A stretch of 64,000 nucleotides of DNA from Planctomycetaceae bacterium (GCA_011525745.1 WYBU01000076.1:1-64000); one strand, 5' to 3'. Positions 45,964-58,610 are shown, counted from the stretch's first letter. Made by a program: numbers and translations. The notes: generated from the sequence alone by a model not told the origin.

Positions 45964-48159
45964 ATGCGAAGCGCCTCGACGAACCGTCATTCTCGTCGTC
46001 CGGCGACTGTGAGCCGCGCCCTCCGCGCCGCCGCTCACCGCGCCATTCGAACCAACCACGCGGCCCGACACGGACCCGCCGCAGGCGCTGCAAAAGTTGC
46101 ACTGGCCGCGCTGGCCGCGCTGGCGATTCTGGCCGGCTCGGTCGACGCCCTGTCATGCCCCCCGGAGGGAATCGATCTGTCGCGTTCCCCCAAATGCTAT
46201 CCGTCCGATCTTCCGCCCGAGATCTGGGAGCAGATCATCGAAGAAAACGGCGCCCTGCCGCCGACGTGGGGGCCGGTCGGCACGGACTACGTGTCCGACA
46301 CCACGGTCTGGGTCGGTGACATCGAACAGGGACCCTCGGGCCGGGCACAGCCGGCCCACTTCATGTACAGCTTCGCTCCCGACGGAACGACCTGGGGCCT
46401 GCCGAGCATCTCTTCCACCGGCCCGAGCGATCTGAGCGCCCAACTGATCACGCTCTTCGGCGTCGGAAATCTCGACCGCGGGCGCGAGTACCTGCGACAG
46501 GCCATCGCCGGCTGGAAGCGCACCGCGGGAACGACGTACGACGAAGTAGCTGACGACGGCGCGCCGATGGACCAGCTCATCACGCGCGTCCCGACGCGCG
46601 GCGACATCCGCATCGGCGGGCGCGGATTCGGGACCGGCTCATTCCTGGCGTACAACGCCTTTCCCTCGCCCGGCTTCGCGGGCGTCGGCGGCGGCGACAT
46701 GTGCTTCAATACGTCCTACTTCCTGCCCGGCAACTTTGGCGATCCCTCCAGCAACTATCGTTATCTCCGCAACACCACCGGCCACGAACATGGTCACGGG
46801 CTGGGCTACATCCACGTCGTCCCGTGCAACAATCAGTTTCTCATGGAGCCGGTGATCGCGCTGGGCTTCGACATGCAGACCATCGACGAAATCCGCGGCG
46901 TCCAGCGGAATTACGGCGATCGATTCGCGGGCAATCACGACGCCGCGTCGGCCCACGATTTCGGCAATCTGACTACGCCCGTTCCGCGATCGGTCATCGA
47001 GCGCCAGTTGTCGACCAACGGCGTCAACGGCTTCGGCAACACGCATCAGGACTGGTTCCGCTTCACCATCGACAGCGGGCAAGACGTCGTCATCACCGTC
47101 GCGCCGACGGGCGGCACCTACACCAACGGCCAGCAGACCGGTGGGTGCAGCGGCTCGACGGGGCTGATCAACGCGCAACAAGCCGGCAACCTGAACATCG
47201 AGCTGTGCGACGAAACCGGCGCCACCGTGCTGATGACCGCCGCGTCGGCCGGACCGGGCGCAAACGAAACGATCAACGCCCCCGGGCTGGCGGCCGGAAC
47301 GTACACGGTGCGGGTGTTCGACGTGGGACCGAATCCGGCCGCGAACCAGATTCTTCAGCTTTACGATCTGACGATTCGCGCGGGCACGGCCACCGCGCCG
47401 CCGGCGCCGTGCGCGGGACTGAACAAGCGCGTGGCGGCCAACACGAACTGCTTCTTCATGGGCGACGTCCTGTCGCGGCCCAACGAGACCAACGCGACGC
47501 TGTCCAACGCGTCCTACGACTGGGACCTGATCGGCGACGGCGTGTTTGAGACGCTCAACAATCCGGCGCCCAGCCGGCAGTACATTTCGAACGGCGTGTA
47601 TCCCGTGACGTTGCGGCTGACCGATTCGCTCGGCGGCGTCGCGTATGACACGATCAACGTCGTCGTCTTCGGCGGCGTCACGACGCTGACGAGCGTCGTC
47701 CCTTCGCTCGGCCGCCAGGGCGAGATCGTGCCGATCGTGATCAACGGCACGAACCTCAAGAACGTCACGAGCCTGAGCCACTTGACGCTGTCCGGCCCGG
47801 GCGTGACGCTGATCGGCACACCGACGCCGAACGTGCTCGGCACCCAGGTGACCGGCGTTTCCGTCGAGGTCGACTGCGACGCGCTGCCGACGATTCGCTC
47901 CCTGACGGTCTCGAATCAGGATGGCACGGCGACGTTGTACTTCGCATTCTCGGTCCGACCGGCGCTGCCGACGCCGGGCGACCTCAACTGCGACTGCATG
48001 GTGGATGAGAATGACGTCGCCGCGTTCGTACTGGCGCTGATCGACCCCGCGGCGTATCAGGTCGCGTATCCGCTGTGCAACCGAATCCGCGCCGACATCA
48101 ACGGCGACGTGATCGTCGACGGCGACGACGTGCAGGGCTTTCTCTCGCTCCTGCCATAA
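45964..48159 (+). CDS. Secreted metzincin-like metalloprotease with dockerin-like C-terminus
   Basis: 731 aa from the ATG at 45964. A long, Arg-rich leader ends in a hydrophobic core (AALAALAILAGSVDALS), so export is likely. The zinc motif is GHEHGHGLGYIHVVPC, His274-Glu-x-x-His-x-x-Gly-x-x-His284, followed by FLMEPVIALGF as Met-turn; this is the metzincin (matrixin-like) pattern. DWFRFTIDSGQDVVITVAPT and GLAAGTYTVRVFDVGPNPAA form a pre-peptidase-C-like domain, then PKD-like and IPT/TIG-like modules. It ends GDLNCDCMVDENDVAAFVLA and ADINGDVIVDGDDVQGFLS, two calcium-binding dockerin-like loops. Confidence 0.86.
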   Translation: MRSASTNRHSRRPATVSRALRAAAHRAIRTNHAARHGPAAGAAKVALAALAALAILAGSVDALSCPPEGIDLSRSPKCYPSDLPPEIWEQIIEENGALPPTWGPVGTDYVSDTTVWVGDIEQGPSGRAQPAHFMYSFAPDGTTWGLPSISSTGPSDLSAQLITLFGVGNLDRGREYLRQAIAGWKRTAGTTYDEVADDGAPMDQLITRVPTRGDIRIGGRGFGTGSFLAYNAFPSPGFAGVGGGDMCFNTSYFLPGNFGDPSSNYRYLRNTTGHEHGHGLGYIHVVPCNNQFLMEPVIALGFDMQTIDEIRGVQRNYGDRFAGNHDAASAHDFGNLTTPVPRSVIERQLSTNGVNGFGNTHQDWFRFTIDSGQDVVITVAPTGGTYTNGQQTGGCSGSTGLINAQQAGNLNIELCDETGATVLMTAASAGPGANETINAPGLAAGTYTVRVFDVGPNPAANQILQLYDLTIRAGTATAPPAPCAGLNKRVAANTNCFFMGDVLSRPNETNATLSNASYDWDLIGDGVFETLNNPAPSRQYISNGVYPVTLRLTDSLGGVAYDTINVVVFGGVTTLTSVVPSLGRQGEIVPIVINGTNLKNVTSLSHLTLSGPGVTLIGTPTPNVLGTQVTGVSVEVDCDALPTIRSLTVSNQDGTATLYFAFSVRPALPTPGDLNCDCMVDENDVAAFVLALIDPAAYQVAYPLCNRIRADINGDVIVDGDDVQGFLSLLP

Positions 48160-48469
48160 GGCGGCCGCGGACCGCCGGATGATCAGAACCACGAACGCGC
48201 GAGATGGCGCCATCCGGCGCACGTCGTTCATAAACGATGCCGGCGCCCCTTCAGGGTGCGATGGGATGGGGGCGACGGCAACCGACGGCGCCGGCCTTCG
48301 GCCTCAACCGCCGGGTAACATCTGACAACCCTTCGGGGCAAATCGCCGGCCTTCAAGCCTGCCAGGATTCACGCGACACCGGTGCGTCAGGCTTCGCTGA
48401 GATTTGGCTGCGGACAAGGGCCGACTTTTGGCGGCGGCCGGATGGCTTTTGGCCGAGGGCTACCACCCT
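48160..48469. other. Intergenic region between convergent genes
   Basis: No gene is supported. It contains ggccttcggcc-type short palindromes (48293-48305) and a second ccggccttcaagcctgcc (about 48345), which could act as weak bidirectional stops. Confidence 0.35.
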
Positions 48470-49060
48470 TCAATGCCGCCTGCCCTCAGCCGGAATATTC
48501 ACCGCCAGCGCCCGCGGCGACAGCCCCCACGCCGTCAGTTGCGCCAGGGCCAGTTCGCGGACCAGCGTGCCCGTGACCAGTCGCACGTCGAGCAGCAGTA
48601 CGAACTCCTCGACGCGGCCGGCGATCATGCGGGCCGTCGTGTATTCGAGTTCGAATTCCTTCTGCAACCGCCCGCTGAGCACCCCCTTGTTCCAGCGGCG
48701 AGGAGACAACCGCCCGACCGACTCCTTCCAGGCCAGAACCTTCACGCGCCGCCGGCGCTTGTCGCGTTGTCGAGCGTGGTCGCGGAGCAACGCCGCGGCA
48801 GTCGCATGGCCGGTCTCGCTCAAGGCGCGCTCCAGCAGCGCCCGAATGTGCGGCGTCTTGATCGGTCCCGAGGTCTGCGACGAGACCAGAAACGTCGCTA
48901 CCGCGCCGGCAAGCTCCTGGGCTGTCCGGCCGTCGCCGTCGCCCGAGATGCGCAGCACGCGCCGTAAGCATGCGGCGACCTTGCTTCGCTGAAAAGGTTC
49001 GCACCGCCCGTCGCTCTTGCGCACGGGCATGGCCGGCGGCGTGATGCGGGGATCGCTCAT
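48470..49060 (-). CDS. Double ATP-cone domain protein coupled to NrdR
   Basis: 196 aa. Residues 12-95 match an ATP-cone: VRKSDGRCEPFQRSKVAACL, then IKTPHIRALLERALSETGHA and AAALLRDHARQRDKRRRR. Residues 105-180 look like a second, diverged cone without the Lys-x-Asp-Gly start: RWNKGVLSGRLQKEFELEYT, TARMIAGRVEEFVLLLDV and VTGTLVRELALAQLTAWGL. No zinc ribbon and no reductase domain are attached. ATP-cones bind ATP/dATP and control ribonucleotide reductases or NrdR. The ATG at 49060 overlaps the nrdR stop (ATGA), so the two proteins are made together. A role as nucleotide-sensing partner of NrdR is inference. Confidence 0.8.
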   Translation of the reverse strand: MSDPRITPPAMPVRKSDGRCEPFQRSKVAACLRRVLRISGDGDGRTAQELAGAVATFLVSSQTSGPIKTPHIRALLERALSETGHATAAALLRDHARQRDKRRRRVKVLAWKESVGRLSPRRWNKGVLSGRLQKEFELEYTTARMIAGRVEEFVLLLDVRLVTGTLVRELALAQLTAWGLSPRALAVNIPAEGRRH

Positions 49061-49554
49061 GGGAAAAGTTCCTGCTGCCCCGGCGCTTCGTGCCGGGCAC
49101 GCTCCTCGATCTGTCGCGCGGTCTCGACGAAGTCCTCGACCACCTGAAAGTTCTCGGTCACGCTGGCGAACCGCACGTAGGACACCTTGTCCAGTCCCGC
49201 CAACCGCTTCGCCAGTTCGCGGCCGATGAACGAGCTGGGAACCTCGCGCTCGAATTCGCGAAACACCAACTCTTCGACCTCGTCCACCAGTCGGTTCAGC
49301 GCATCCTCGGACACCGGCCGCTTCCAACAGGCCCGCTGAAGTCCGGCCAGCATCTTCGTGCGGTCGAACGCCACCCGCGTGCCGTCCTTCTTGATGACCG
49401 ACATGCGAACCGTCTCGTCGATGCGTTCGCGAGTCGTGAATCGCCTCTTGCACGCCTCGCACAGACGGCGGCGGCGAATCGACCGGCCGGAGTCCGTCGG
49501 GCGGGAGTCGATGACGCGATCGCGGTCGATCTCTCTGCAAAAGGGGCACTGCAT
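49057..49554 (-). CDS. nrdR: Transcriptional repressor NrdR
   Basis: 165 aa. The zinc ribbon is MQCPFCREIDRDRVIDSRPT with CEACKRRFTTRERI (two Cys pairs); an ATP-cone follows (MSVIKKDGTRVAFDRTKMLA, VSEDALNRLVDEVEELVFRE, VSYVRFASVTENFQVVEDFV). NrdR senses the ATP/dATP balance and represses ribonucleotide reductase operons. No nrd structural genes are in the window. The start gives the invariant MxCPFC opening. A TTGACA -35 at 49681-49686 (minus strand), with a poor TACCGT -10 17 bp on, is a possible promoter. It is the first gene of a two-gene unit with the double ATP-cone protein. Confidence 0.95.
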   Translation of the reverse strand: MQCPFCREIDRDRVIDSRPTDSGRSIRRRRLCEACKRRFTTRERIDETVRMSVIKKDGTRVAFDRTKMLAGLQRACWKRPVSEDALNRLVDEVEELVFREFEREVPSSFIGRELAKRLAGLDKVSYVRFASVTENFQVVEDFVETARQIEERARHEAPGQQELFP

Positions 49555-49657
49555 GGAGGTCGTTCGACGGCCAGGCCGGGGATCGGATTGCCCAGATCTG
49601 GCGGATTCCGGAACACCATCTACCCGATCACTCCATACCACCTATGGGTGCGAGTTA

Positions 49658-49686
49658 ACGGTAAGCAACTAGATTTGGTATGTCAA
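49658..49686 (-). promoter_or_regulatory. Possible nrdR promoter
   Basis: On the minus strand a perfect TTGACA (49686-49681) is followed, 17 bp later, by TACCGT (3 of 6 to consensus). It lies about 105 bp upstream of the nrdR start. Confidence 0.3.
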
Positions 49687-49751
49687 GTACCGCCCCTCAG
49701 CACGCGTCGCGTTTGCGGCGTGATTGCGAGCCACGCCAACGGCGCGGTTCA

Positions 49752-49778
49752 GAGCCGCGAAGCGTCAGCGCGCGGGAT
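49752..49778. repeat. REP sequence, family A (single copy)
   Basis: gccgcgaagcgtcagcgcgc followed by GGGAT, one change from the core. It sits in the nrdR-purQ gap (49555-49972), which has no other recognisable feature apart from degenerate REP-like sequence near 49700. Confidence 0.7.
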
Positions 49779-49972
49779 ACGGCGCCGATTTCCGCGAAAC
49801 GCTTCGTTCCTGAAGCCAGCGCTTCCCGTGGCCGGCAGGCATTGGCGCACACTCACTACCCGTTGGTTTGTGCGCGCCGTCGGCGCGCGAATCCAGCCGG
49901 ACGGCGCGGTGCGGCTGCGATTCGCACGCGCTGAAACAGGCGCTCGCCTTTGCTATCGCGGGAAATCGGCGC

Positions 49973-50758
49973 TCATCCGCCCGCCGTGACGTGATTCTCG
50001 ACAAACTCAATCGCATTTCGGAACAGCGCCATGCCGGGGCCGTCGGCCGGACGCTGCCGCGTCCAGTCGGGCGTATGTGTGGCCTCGATGGCTCGCTCGG
50101 GATGCGGCATCAGCCCCAGGATGCGGCCGGTGGCGTCGGTCAGTCCGGCGATGTCCATCTCGCTGCCGTTGGGATTGATCGGAAACGGGCCGGGCCGCCC
50201 CTGCGCGTCGCAGTAGCGCAACGCGATGTGCCCTCCCTCGACCAGCCGCGAGCGCGTCTCTTCGCCGTCGGTGACGACTTTGCCCTCGCCGTGTGCGACC
50301 GGGACCATCCAGCGTTGCCCGCGCCGCAGGATGGCACAGTGATCGCTTGTGGCCTCGAGCCACACCCAGCGATCTTCGTAGCGCCCGGAATCGTTGTGCG
50401 TAATCGTCACGCGCCGCTCCAGCCCCGGCCCCGGCAGCAGACCGGCCTTGACGAGCACCTGAAAGCCGTTGCAGATGCCCAGCAGCAACCCGCCGCGCTG
50501 CACGAACGCGCGCAGCGCATCGCCCAGGTGCAGCGACAGCCGAACCGCGAGGATTTTGCCGCTGGCGATGTCGTCGCCGTAGCTGAATCCCCCCGGCACG
50601 GTCACGATGTGAAAACGCTCCAGCATCGCCGGCGATTCGATCAGCCGATTGACGTGAATCGTTTCAGCGACGGCGCCGGCCCGCGCCCAGGCGAACGCCG
50701 TCTCCTCCTCACAGTTGATGCCGGCCGCCCGAAGGATCAAAACGTTGATCGCGCCCAT
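49973..50758 (-). CDS. purQ: Phosphoribosylformylglycinamidine synthase, glutaminase subunit
   Basis: 261 aa, slightly longer than many PurQ. It has the class I glutamine amidotransferase layout: INVLILRAAGINCEEETAFA at the N-terminus, TVPGGFSYGDDIASGKILAV (oxyanion-hole region), LLLGICNGFQVLVKAGLLPG with nucleophile Cys96, and GLMPHPERAIE with the catalytic His and Glu. It supplies ammonia to PurL for FGAM synthesis in purine biosynthesis. The ATG at 50758 gives MGAINVLILRAAG; the open frame upstream runs through family B repeats. No purL or purS is adjacent. Confidence 0.94.
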   Translation of the reverse strand: MGAINVLILRAAGINCEEETAFAWARAGAVAETIHVNRLIESPAMLERFHIVTVPGGFSYGDDIASGKILAVRLSLHLGDALRAFVQRGGLLLGICNGFQVLVKAGLLPGPGLERRVTITHNDSGRYEDRWVWLEATSDHCAILRRGQRWMVPVAHGEGKVVTDGEETRSRLVEGGHIALRYCDAQGRPGPFPINPNGSEMDIAGLTDATGRILGLMPHPERAIEATHTPDWTRQRPADGPGMALFRNAIEFVENHVTAGG

Positions 50759-50895
50759 CGAGACATTTTCGCGATTGCCGCGGTGAACGCAACGGTCGCG
50801 GTTCCGTTCAGCGCGGCGACCGGCGACCGCCGACCGCCGACTCGAACTGTACTGACAGCGCCCCACCGATTCGAACCGCAACCGCCTCTTTAACC

Positions 50896-51034
50896 GAACC
50901 GCGACCGTAAGCGAGCGCCGGATCACGCGCGACCGCAAGCGGCACGCCCGACGCGCCGCCATGCCCTCACACGCCGGCCCGAACCGTTCTTCGATTCAAG
51001 GCGCCGCGCGACGCTCCTTCACGGTCGCGGTTAG
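50896..51034. repeat. Inverted pair of family B palindromic repeats
   Basis: GAACCGCGACCGTAAGCGAG starts at 50896; the inverted core (ttcacggtcgcggtt) lies at about 51018-51032. The pair fills the 372-bp gap between divergent purQ and the thioredoxin-fold gene. Same family as 6353-6612 and a degenerate copy at about 57310-57357. Confidence 0.7.
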
Positions 51035-51130
51035 GCGAAGAAGCCACAACCTGCGAACATGCGCATCTGACGGACTGCCGTTCATCGCAATCGGACGGTA
51101 CACTGCGGATAACCGATCGAGGAGCATTCC

Positions 51131-52108
51131 ATGACCTCTCGTATTCCGCTCGCCGCCATTGGGTCCGCGCCGCTGGCCGTCGTCGCCGTGCTCGTCCTGT
51201 CGCACACGCTGACCGCCGAGCCGCCCGCGGCGGACGGGCCGGCCAAGCCCAAAGCCGCCCGCACCGACATCTACGACACCAAGGCCGATGCCCGCGCCCT
51301 GATCGCCGCCGCCACGAAAAAGGCCGCACGCGACAACCAGCGCGTGCTCATCATGTACGGCGGCAACTGGTGCGGCTGGTGCCACAAGCTGCACGACCTG
51401 TTCAGGACCGACAAGGACATCGCCCGCACGTTGCTCTACGAGTACCAGCTCGTCATGGTCGACGTCGGCCGCTTCGACAAGAACACCGACGTCGCGAAGG
51501 ATTACGGCGCCGACCTGAAAGCGGGCGTGCCGTTCCTGACGGTCCTCGACGGCGCGGGCAAGGTGCTGGCCAACCAGGAAACCGGCGCCCTGGAAAAAGG
51601 CGATCAGCACGACCCGGCGAAGGTGCTGGCGTTCCTCAAGAAACACCAGGCCGAACCGCAGGACGCCCGCGAAGTACACAAGGCGGCGATGGCACGCGCC
51701 AAGTCCGAAGGCAAGCTGCTCTTTCTGCACGTCGGCGCGCCGTGGTGCGTCTGGTGCCACCGGCTCGAGGACTACCTGGCCGACGAGAAGATCGCGCCGG
51801 TCATCGCCAAGGCGTTTGTCGACGTGAAGATCGACCAGGATCGCATGAAAAACGCCGAGGAAGTCATCGGTGCGATTCGCAAGGACAAACAGGGCGGCAT
51901 CCCGTGGTTCGCCTTCATCGACGCCGGCGGCAAGCCGCTGATCACCAGCGAAGGCCCGGACGGCAACGTCGGCTGTCCCGTCGCCCCGGCCGAGATTGCT
52001 CACTTCGAGAAAATGCTCGGCTACGCCGGCGGCAAGCTCTCCGAATCCGACGTCAAACTGCTGATCGAGGAACTGAAGCGCCGCGGCGAAGCGTTGCAGC
52101 GTCGCTGA
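51131..52108 (+). CDS. Exported protein with two thioredoxin-fold domains
   Basis: 325 aa. A leader with a hydrophobic core (IGSAPLAVVAVLVLSHTLTA) suggests export. Domain 1 has VLIMYGGNWCGWCHKLHDLF with CGWC at residues 81-84 and the cis-Pro in GVPFLTVLDGAG. Domain 2 has LLFLHVGAPWCVWCHRLEDY with CVWC at 206-209 and GGIPWFAFIDAGG. Both active sites are Cys-x-Trp-Cys-His, as in thioredoxin_7/DUF255-type domains rather than classical CGPC thioredoxins. It probably acts in extracytoplasmic thiol chemistry such as reduction or cytochrome maturation. GAGGAG precedes the ATG; it is monocistronic. Confidence 0.88.
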   Translation: MTSRIPLAAIGSAPLAVVAVLVLSHTLTAEPPAADGPAKPKAARTDIYDTKADARALIAAATKKAARDNQRVLIMYGGNWCGWCHKLHDLFRTDKDIARTLLYEYQLVMVDVGRFDKNTDVAKDYGADLKAGVPFLTVLDGAGKVLANQETGALEKGDQHDPAKVLAFLKKHQAEPQDAREVHKAAMARAKSEGKLLFLHVGAPWCVWCHRLEDYLADEKIAPVIAKAFVDVKIDQDRMKNAEEVIGAIRKDKQGGIPWFAFIDAGGKPLITSEGPDGNVGCPVAPAEIAHFEKMLGYAGGKLSESDVKLLIEELKRRGEALQRR

Positions 52109-52297
52109 GAACGCGCGAAAACTCCAGCGAGGCGCCGTCGGCGCTCAACGCAACCCTGCCGCGACATGTGCTGCGAATAATGCTCTTCCGCAATACGCGC
52201 GACGCCCAACGAATCAAGGAGTCTCTGCGCCGCGTTCTGTTGGTCCCTGTTCCCTGTGCCCTTCCTCTCTCCTTTGCGGCTGCCTGCCTCCCACCCA

Positions 52298-53290
52298 TCA
52301 CGGCGTCCACGTCTGAAGCAGGTGCATGTAGTTTGCCCGCTCGAAGGTCTCGGGATTGGGACAGCGCTGCCGGTTCATGCTGCCGCGCATCTGCTCCAGC
52401 GATTCGTACTCTTTTTCGAGCATCCAATCGACCAAATCCTGCCGGATGCGCCGCAGATAGTCCGGGCCGAATTTGAGCAACGCCGACACGATCTGCACGC
52501 CGTGTGCTCCGCACATGATTGCCTTGATCGCGTCGAACGCCGTATGCACGCCGCCCGTCACCGCCAGCGACGGCCGCACCACGCCCGACAGAATCGCCAG
52601 CCAGCGCAGCCGCAGCAGCAGTTCCGACGAATCCGAAAGTTGCAGGCTCGACTCGACGCACAACTCCTCGATGTTGATGTCCGGCTCGAAGAAGCGGTTG
52701 AACAGCACCAGTCCGTCCACGCCCGCCGCGTCCAGCTTTCGCGCGACGTTCGCGGGCGACGTGTAGAACGGCGAGAGCTTTACGGCCAGCGGGATCGTCA
52801 CGGCACGGCGCACGGCCGCCACCATCTCGATCAGCCGCCGCTCGACCTCCTCGCCCGTCGTACTCGCGTCGGTCGGAACGTGATAGACGTTCAGTTCCAG
52901 CGCATCCGCGCCGGCGCTTTGCATCCACGTCGCATGCTCCAGCCATCCGCCGGGCGACGCGCCGTTGAGCGACGCAATGACCGGAACATCGACGGCTTCC
53001 TTCACGCGCCGCAGATGCTCAAGATAAGCGTCCGGCCCCATCACGAACAATTCCGGCTCGGGCAGGTACGAGCGCGCCTCGACGTGCGCCTCGGCGTGCG
53101 CCTGCGTCGCGCGGAACGTCGCCAGCCCCTCGGCGTTGATCTGCTCCTCGAACAGCGATCGCAGCACAATCGCCGCCGCGCCGGCGTCTTCGAGGCGTCG
53201 CACGCCGTCGAGCGAATCCGCCAGCGGCGAGGCGCCGGCGATCAGCGGATGCGGCAGCCGAAAACCGAGAAATGTCGTCGTCAGTTCCAT
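52298..53290 (-). CDS. Dihydroorotate dehydrogenase-like FMN protein
   Basis: 330 aa, a TIM barrel of the PyrD superfamily: FLGFRLPHPLIAGASPLADS, VPVIASLNGASPGGWLEHAT, ADALELNVYHVPTDAS, TIPLAVKLSPFYTSPANVAR, VDGLVLFNRFFEPDINIEEL, LAVTGGVHTAFDAIKAIMCG and VQIVSALLKFGPDYL (phosphate/FMN-binding end). The usual SCPN stretch is replaced by VYHVPTD, so it is probably not the pyrimidine enzyme. DHOD-like proteins of this kind are often encoded next to nifJ, as here (nifJ ends 208 nt upstream on the same strand), and may act in an oxidoreductase complex. The substrate is unknown. Confidence 0.82.
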   Translation of the reverse strand: MELTTTFLGFRLPHPLIAGASPLADSLDGVRRLEDAGAAAIVLRSLFEEQINAEGLATFRATQAHAEAHVEARSYLPEPELFVMGPDAYLEHLRRVKEAVDVPVIASLNGASPGGWLEHATWMQSAGADALELNVYHVPTDASTTGEEVERRLIEMVAAVRRAVTIPLAVKLSPFYTSPANVARKLDAAGVDGLVLFNRFFEPDINIEELCVESSLQLSDSSELLLRLRWLAILSGVVRPSLAVTGGVHTAFDAIKAIMCGAHGVQIVSALLKFGPDYLRRIRQDLVDWMLEKEYESLEQMRGSMNRQRCPNPETFERANYMHLLQTWTP

Positions 53291-53398
53291 GAGTCACCGC
53301 CTTGCATGTTGCACAACCGCCTTCGGTCGTGTCGCCGTTCCCAAGAGCCTCCCGCCCGTCTGATCCGAACCGAAAGCGCCAACGCCCCGATAGGGTGG

Positions 53399-53417
53399 CC
53401 CACCGCGTTGCGGTGGG
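53399..53417. terminator. Hairpin between nifJ and the DHOD-like gene
   Basis: Perfect 8-bp stem CCCACCGC/GCGGTGGG with a 3-nt loop. There is no T-tract. A related ggcccgccgcgtggcggtgg occurs at about 13868, so it may be a dispersed palindrome rather than a dedicated terminator. Confidence 0.4.
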
Positions 53418-53497
53418 TTCACGATGACATGAACACGATGTAATCTCCCCGGTTGCGATCCATGCACCCGCTCACGCCGCGGTCCGCACCGCGGACG

Positions 53498-57106
<3,609 letters not shown>

Positions 57107-57699
57107 GACTGCTCCCTTCTGCCGGCCGCGCCGTGACGCGGCGAGGCTGGCGCCGCGCGCGGCGAATAGCGCACGGACCCAGCGGCCGCACCGATAGTAC
57201 AGCGCTCAAAAGTACGCCTTGCAACCCTTGTGCCAGCAACGAATTCGCATGAGCGCCCCAGCAATCCACTGACATGCGTTGGCGCGTACGTGATTCAGAA
57301 GCTTGAATCGAACCGCGACCCTGAACGCGACCAAGGCGCAAGCGTGAACGGAGCGCCGAGTCGTCATCGCGATGAACGACCGCCTCGTCTGTAACTGTCG
57401 GCCGCGAATCGGGCCTCTCAAACACGCCCTAACGTGTTCGTTGATCCGAACCTCAAACGCCATCGTCGGAGTAAACGCCTTCCGAATTGATCCGAGCCTC
57501 ATGCGCAAGCGCCGACGTACACGCTTCGGCGACTCGGAGCCGTCCCGTTGCACTCGTACGTCCCTTCATTTTAACGCCAATCGTCGCCGACCGCCGCACT
57601 CACGAAGAGGCGATGCCGGCTCAACCTTCGTGTTATCATGCCTCGCGTCAATCTCCCGCGCCGAATCAGCGCCGCCGCGCGAATGACGGGACGCACACC
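57107..57699. other. Divergent intergenic region with degenerate family B repeat
   Basis: No gene in 593 bp. A degenerate family B sequence lies at about 57310-57357 (aaccgcgaccctgaacgcga, then aggcgcaagcg). The rest is unremarkable. Confidence 0.4.
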
Positions 57700-58395
57700 A
57701 TGAAACTCCTCGCATTCGACATCGAAATCTCAAACATCTTCAACCTCCGTCCGCACGAGGACCTCGAAAAATACGCACCGTTCGACGTCTCCGTGGCCGC
57801 CACGCAGGTCGACGGCGGCGAGCATCGCCTCTGGTTCTCGCGCGGACCGGACGATCGGCCGCTTGTGAACCTCCAGAAAAACCACGCCCGCGAATTGCTG
57901 GCTTATCTCGAGCGGATGCAGCGCGCCGGTTGCGCCGTCTGCGCCTGGAACGGCCTGGGCTTCGATCTGAAATGGATCGCCCACGCCGCCGACGATGTCG
58001 CCGCCGCCTCGCGCATCGCACGCGCCATGTACGACCCGATGTTCCAGTTCTTCAAGCTCAAGGGCTTCCCCGTCGCGCTGGAGGCCGTGGCGCGCGGCCT
58101 CGGCATCGGCATGAGCAAAAGCATGAACGCCGCCGACGCGCCGCGCGAGTGGCGCGCCGGCAACCATCAGCGCGTGCTCGACTACGTGCTGGGCGATGCA
58201 CGCATGACCGTGGGCATCGTTTCGGCCGTCATCCAGCGCCGCGAAATCGCCTGGATCAAGAGGGACGGCCGCCGCGCCAGTGTCGCCCTGCCGCGTCTGC
58301 GCACCGTCGACGAGTGCATGGCCGATCCGATGCCCGATCAGTCGTGGATGGACAGCCCCATGCCGCAGTCGCGCTACACCGAATGGCTGAAGTAG
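57700..58395 (+). CDS. DEDD-type 3'-5' exonuclease (PolB exonuclease-like)
   Basis: 231 aa from the ATG at 57700. The three exonuclease motifs are visible: LLAFDIEIS (Asp and Glu of Exo I), VCAWNGLGFDLKWIAHA (Exo II Asp), and YVLGDARMTVGI (Exo III Asp with a neighbouring Tyr). This is an RNase H-fold DEDDy exonuclease resembling predicted 3'-5' exonucleases related to the proofreading domain of PolB, but there is no polymerase domain. It probably trims DNA or RNA 3' ends; the exact role is unknown. The C-terminus is a Pro/Met/Asp-rich tail. It is a single-gene unit. Confidence 0.82.
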   Translation: MKLLAFDIEISNIFNLRPHEDLEKYAPFDVSVAATQVDGGEHRLWFSRGPDDRPLVNLQKNHARELLAYLERMQRAGCAVCAWNGLGFDLKWIAHAADDVAAASRIARAMYDPMFQFFKLKGFPVALEAVARGLGIGMSKSMNAADAPREWRAGNHQRVLDYVLGDARMTVGIVSAVIQRREIAWIKRDGRRASVALPRLRTVDECMADPMPDQSWMDSPMPQSRYTEWLK

Positions 58396-58490
58396 GTTCC
58401 GCCGTGCGGACCGGGCATCCATCAGCTTGGATGCGTTTTCGGTCGCCGGTTGTCAGTTCACAGTCGTCAGTTCCGAAAGGCCGAATCTCA

Positions 58491-58515
58491 AATCTCAGAT
58501 CTCAAATCTGAGATT
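58491..58515. terminator. AT-rich hairpin between convergent genes
   Basis: Perfect 10-bp arms AATCTCAGAT/ATCTGAGATT with a 5-nt CTCAA loop, lying between the exonuclease and pabB stops. It has no adjacent T-tract on either strand but could act as a bidirectional stop. The surrounding 58480-58540 is rich in ctcaaatctcag-like repeats. Confidence 0.4.
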
Positions 58516-58610
58516 CTGAATCTGAACTCAGAATCCCCTCCGTCGCTCCGCCGCTTTTCGCCGCTCCCTGTTCCCTTGTTTCGACGTTTCGACCCTTCAA
58601 CTTTCCCTCC

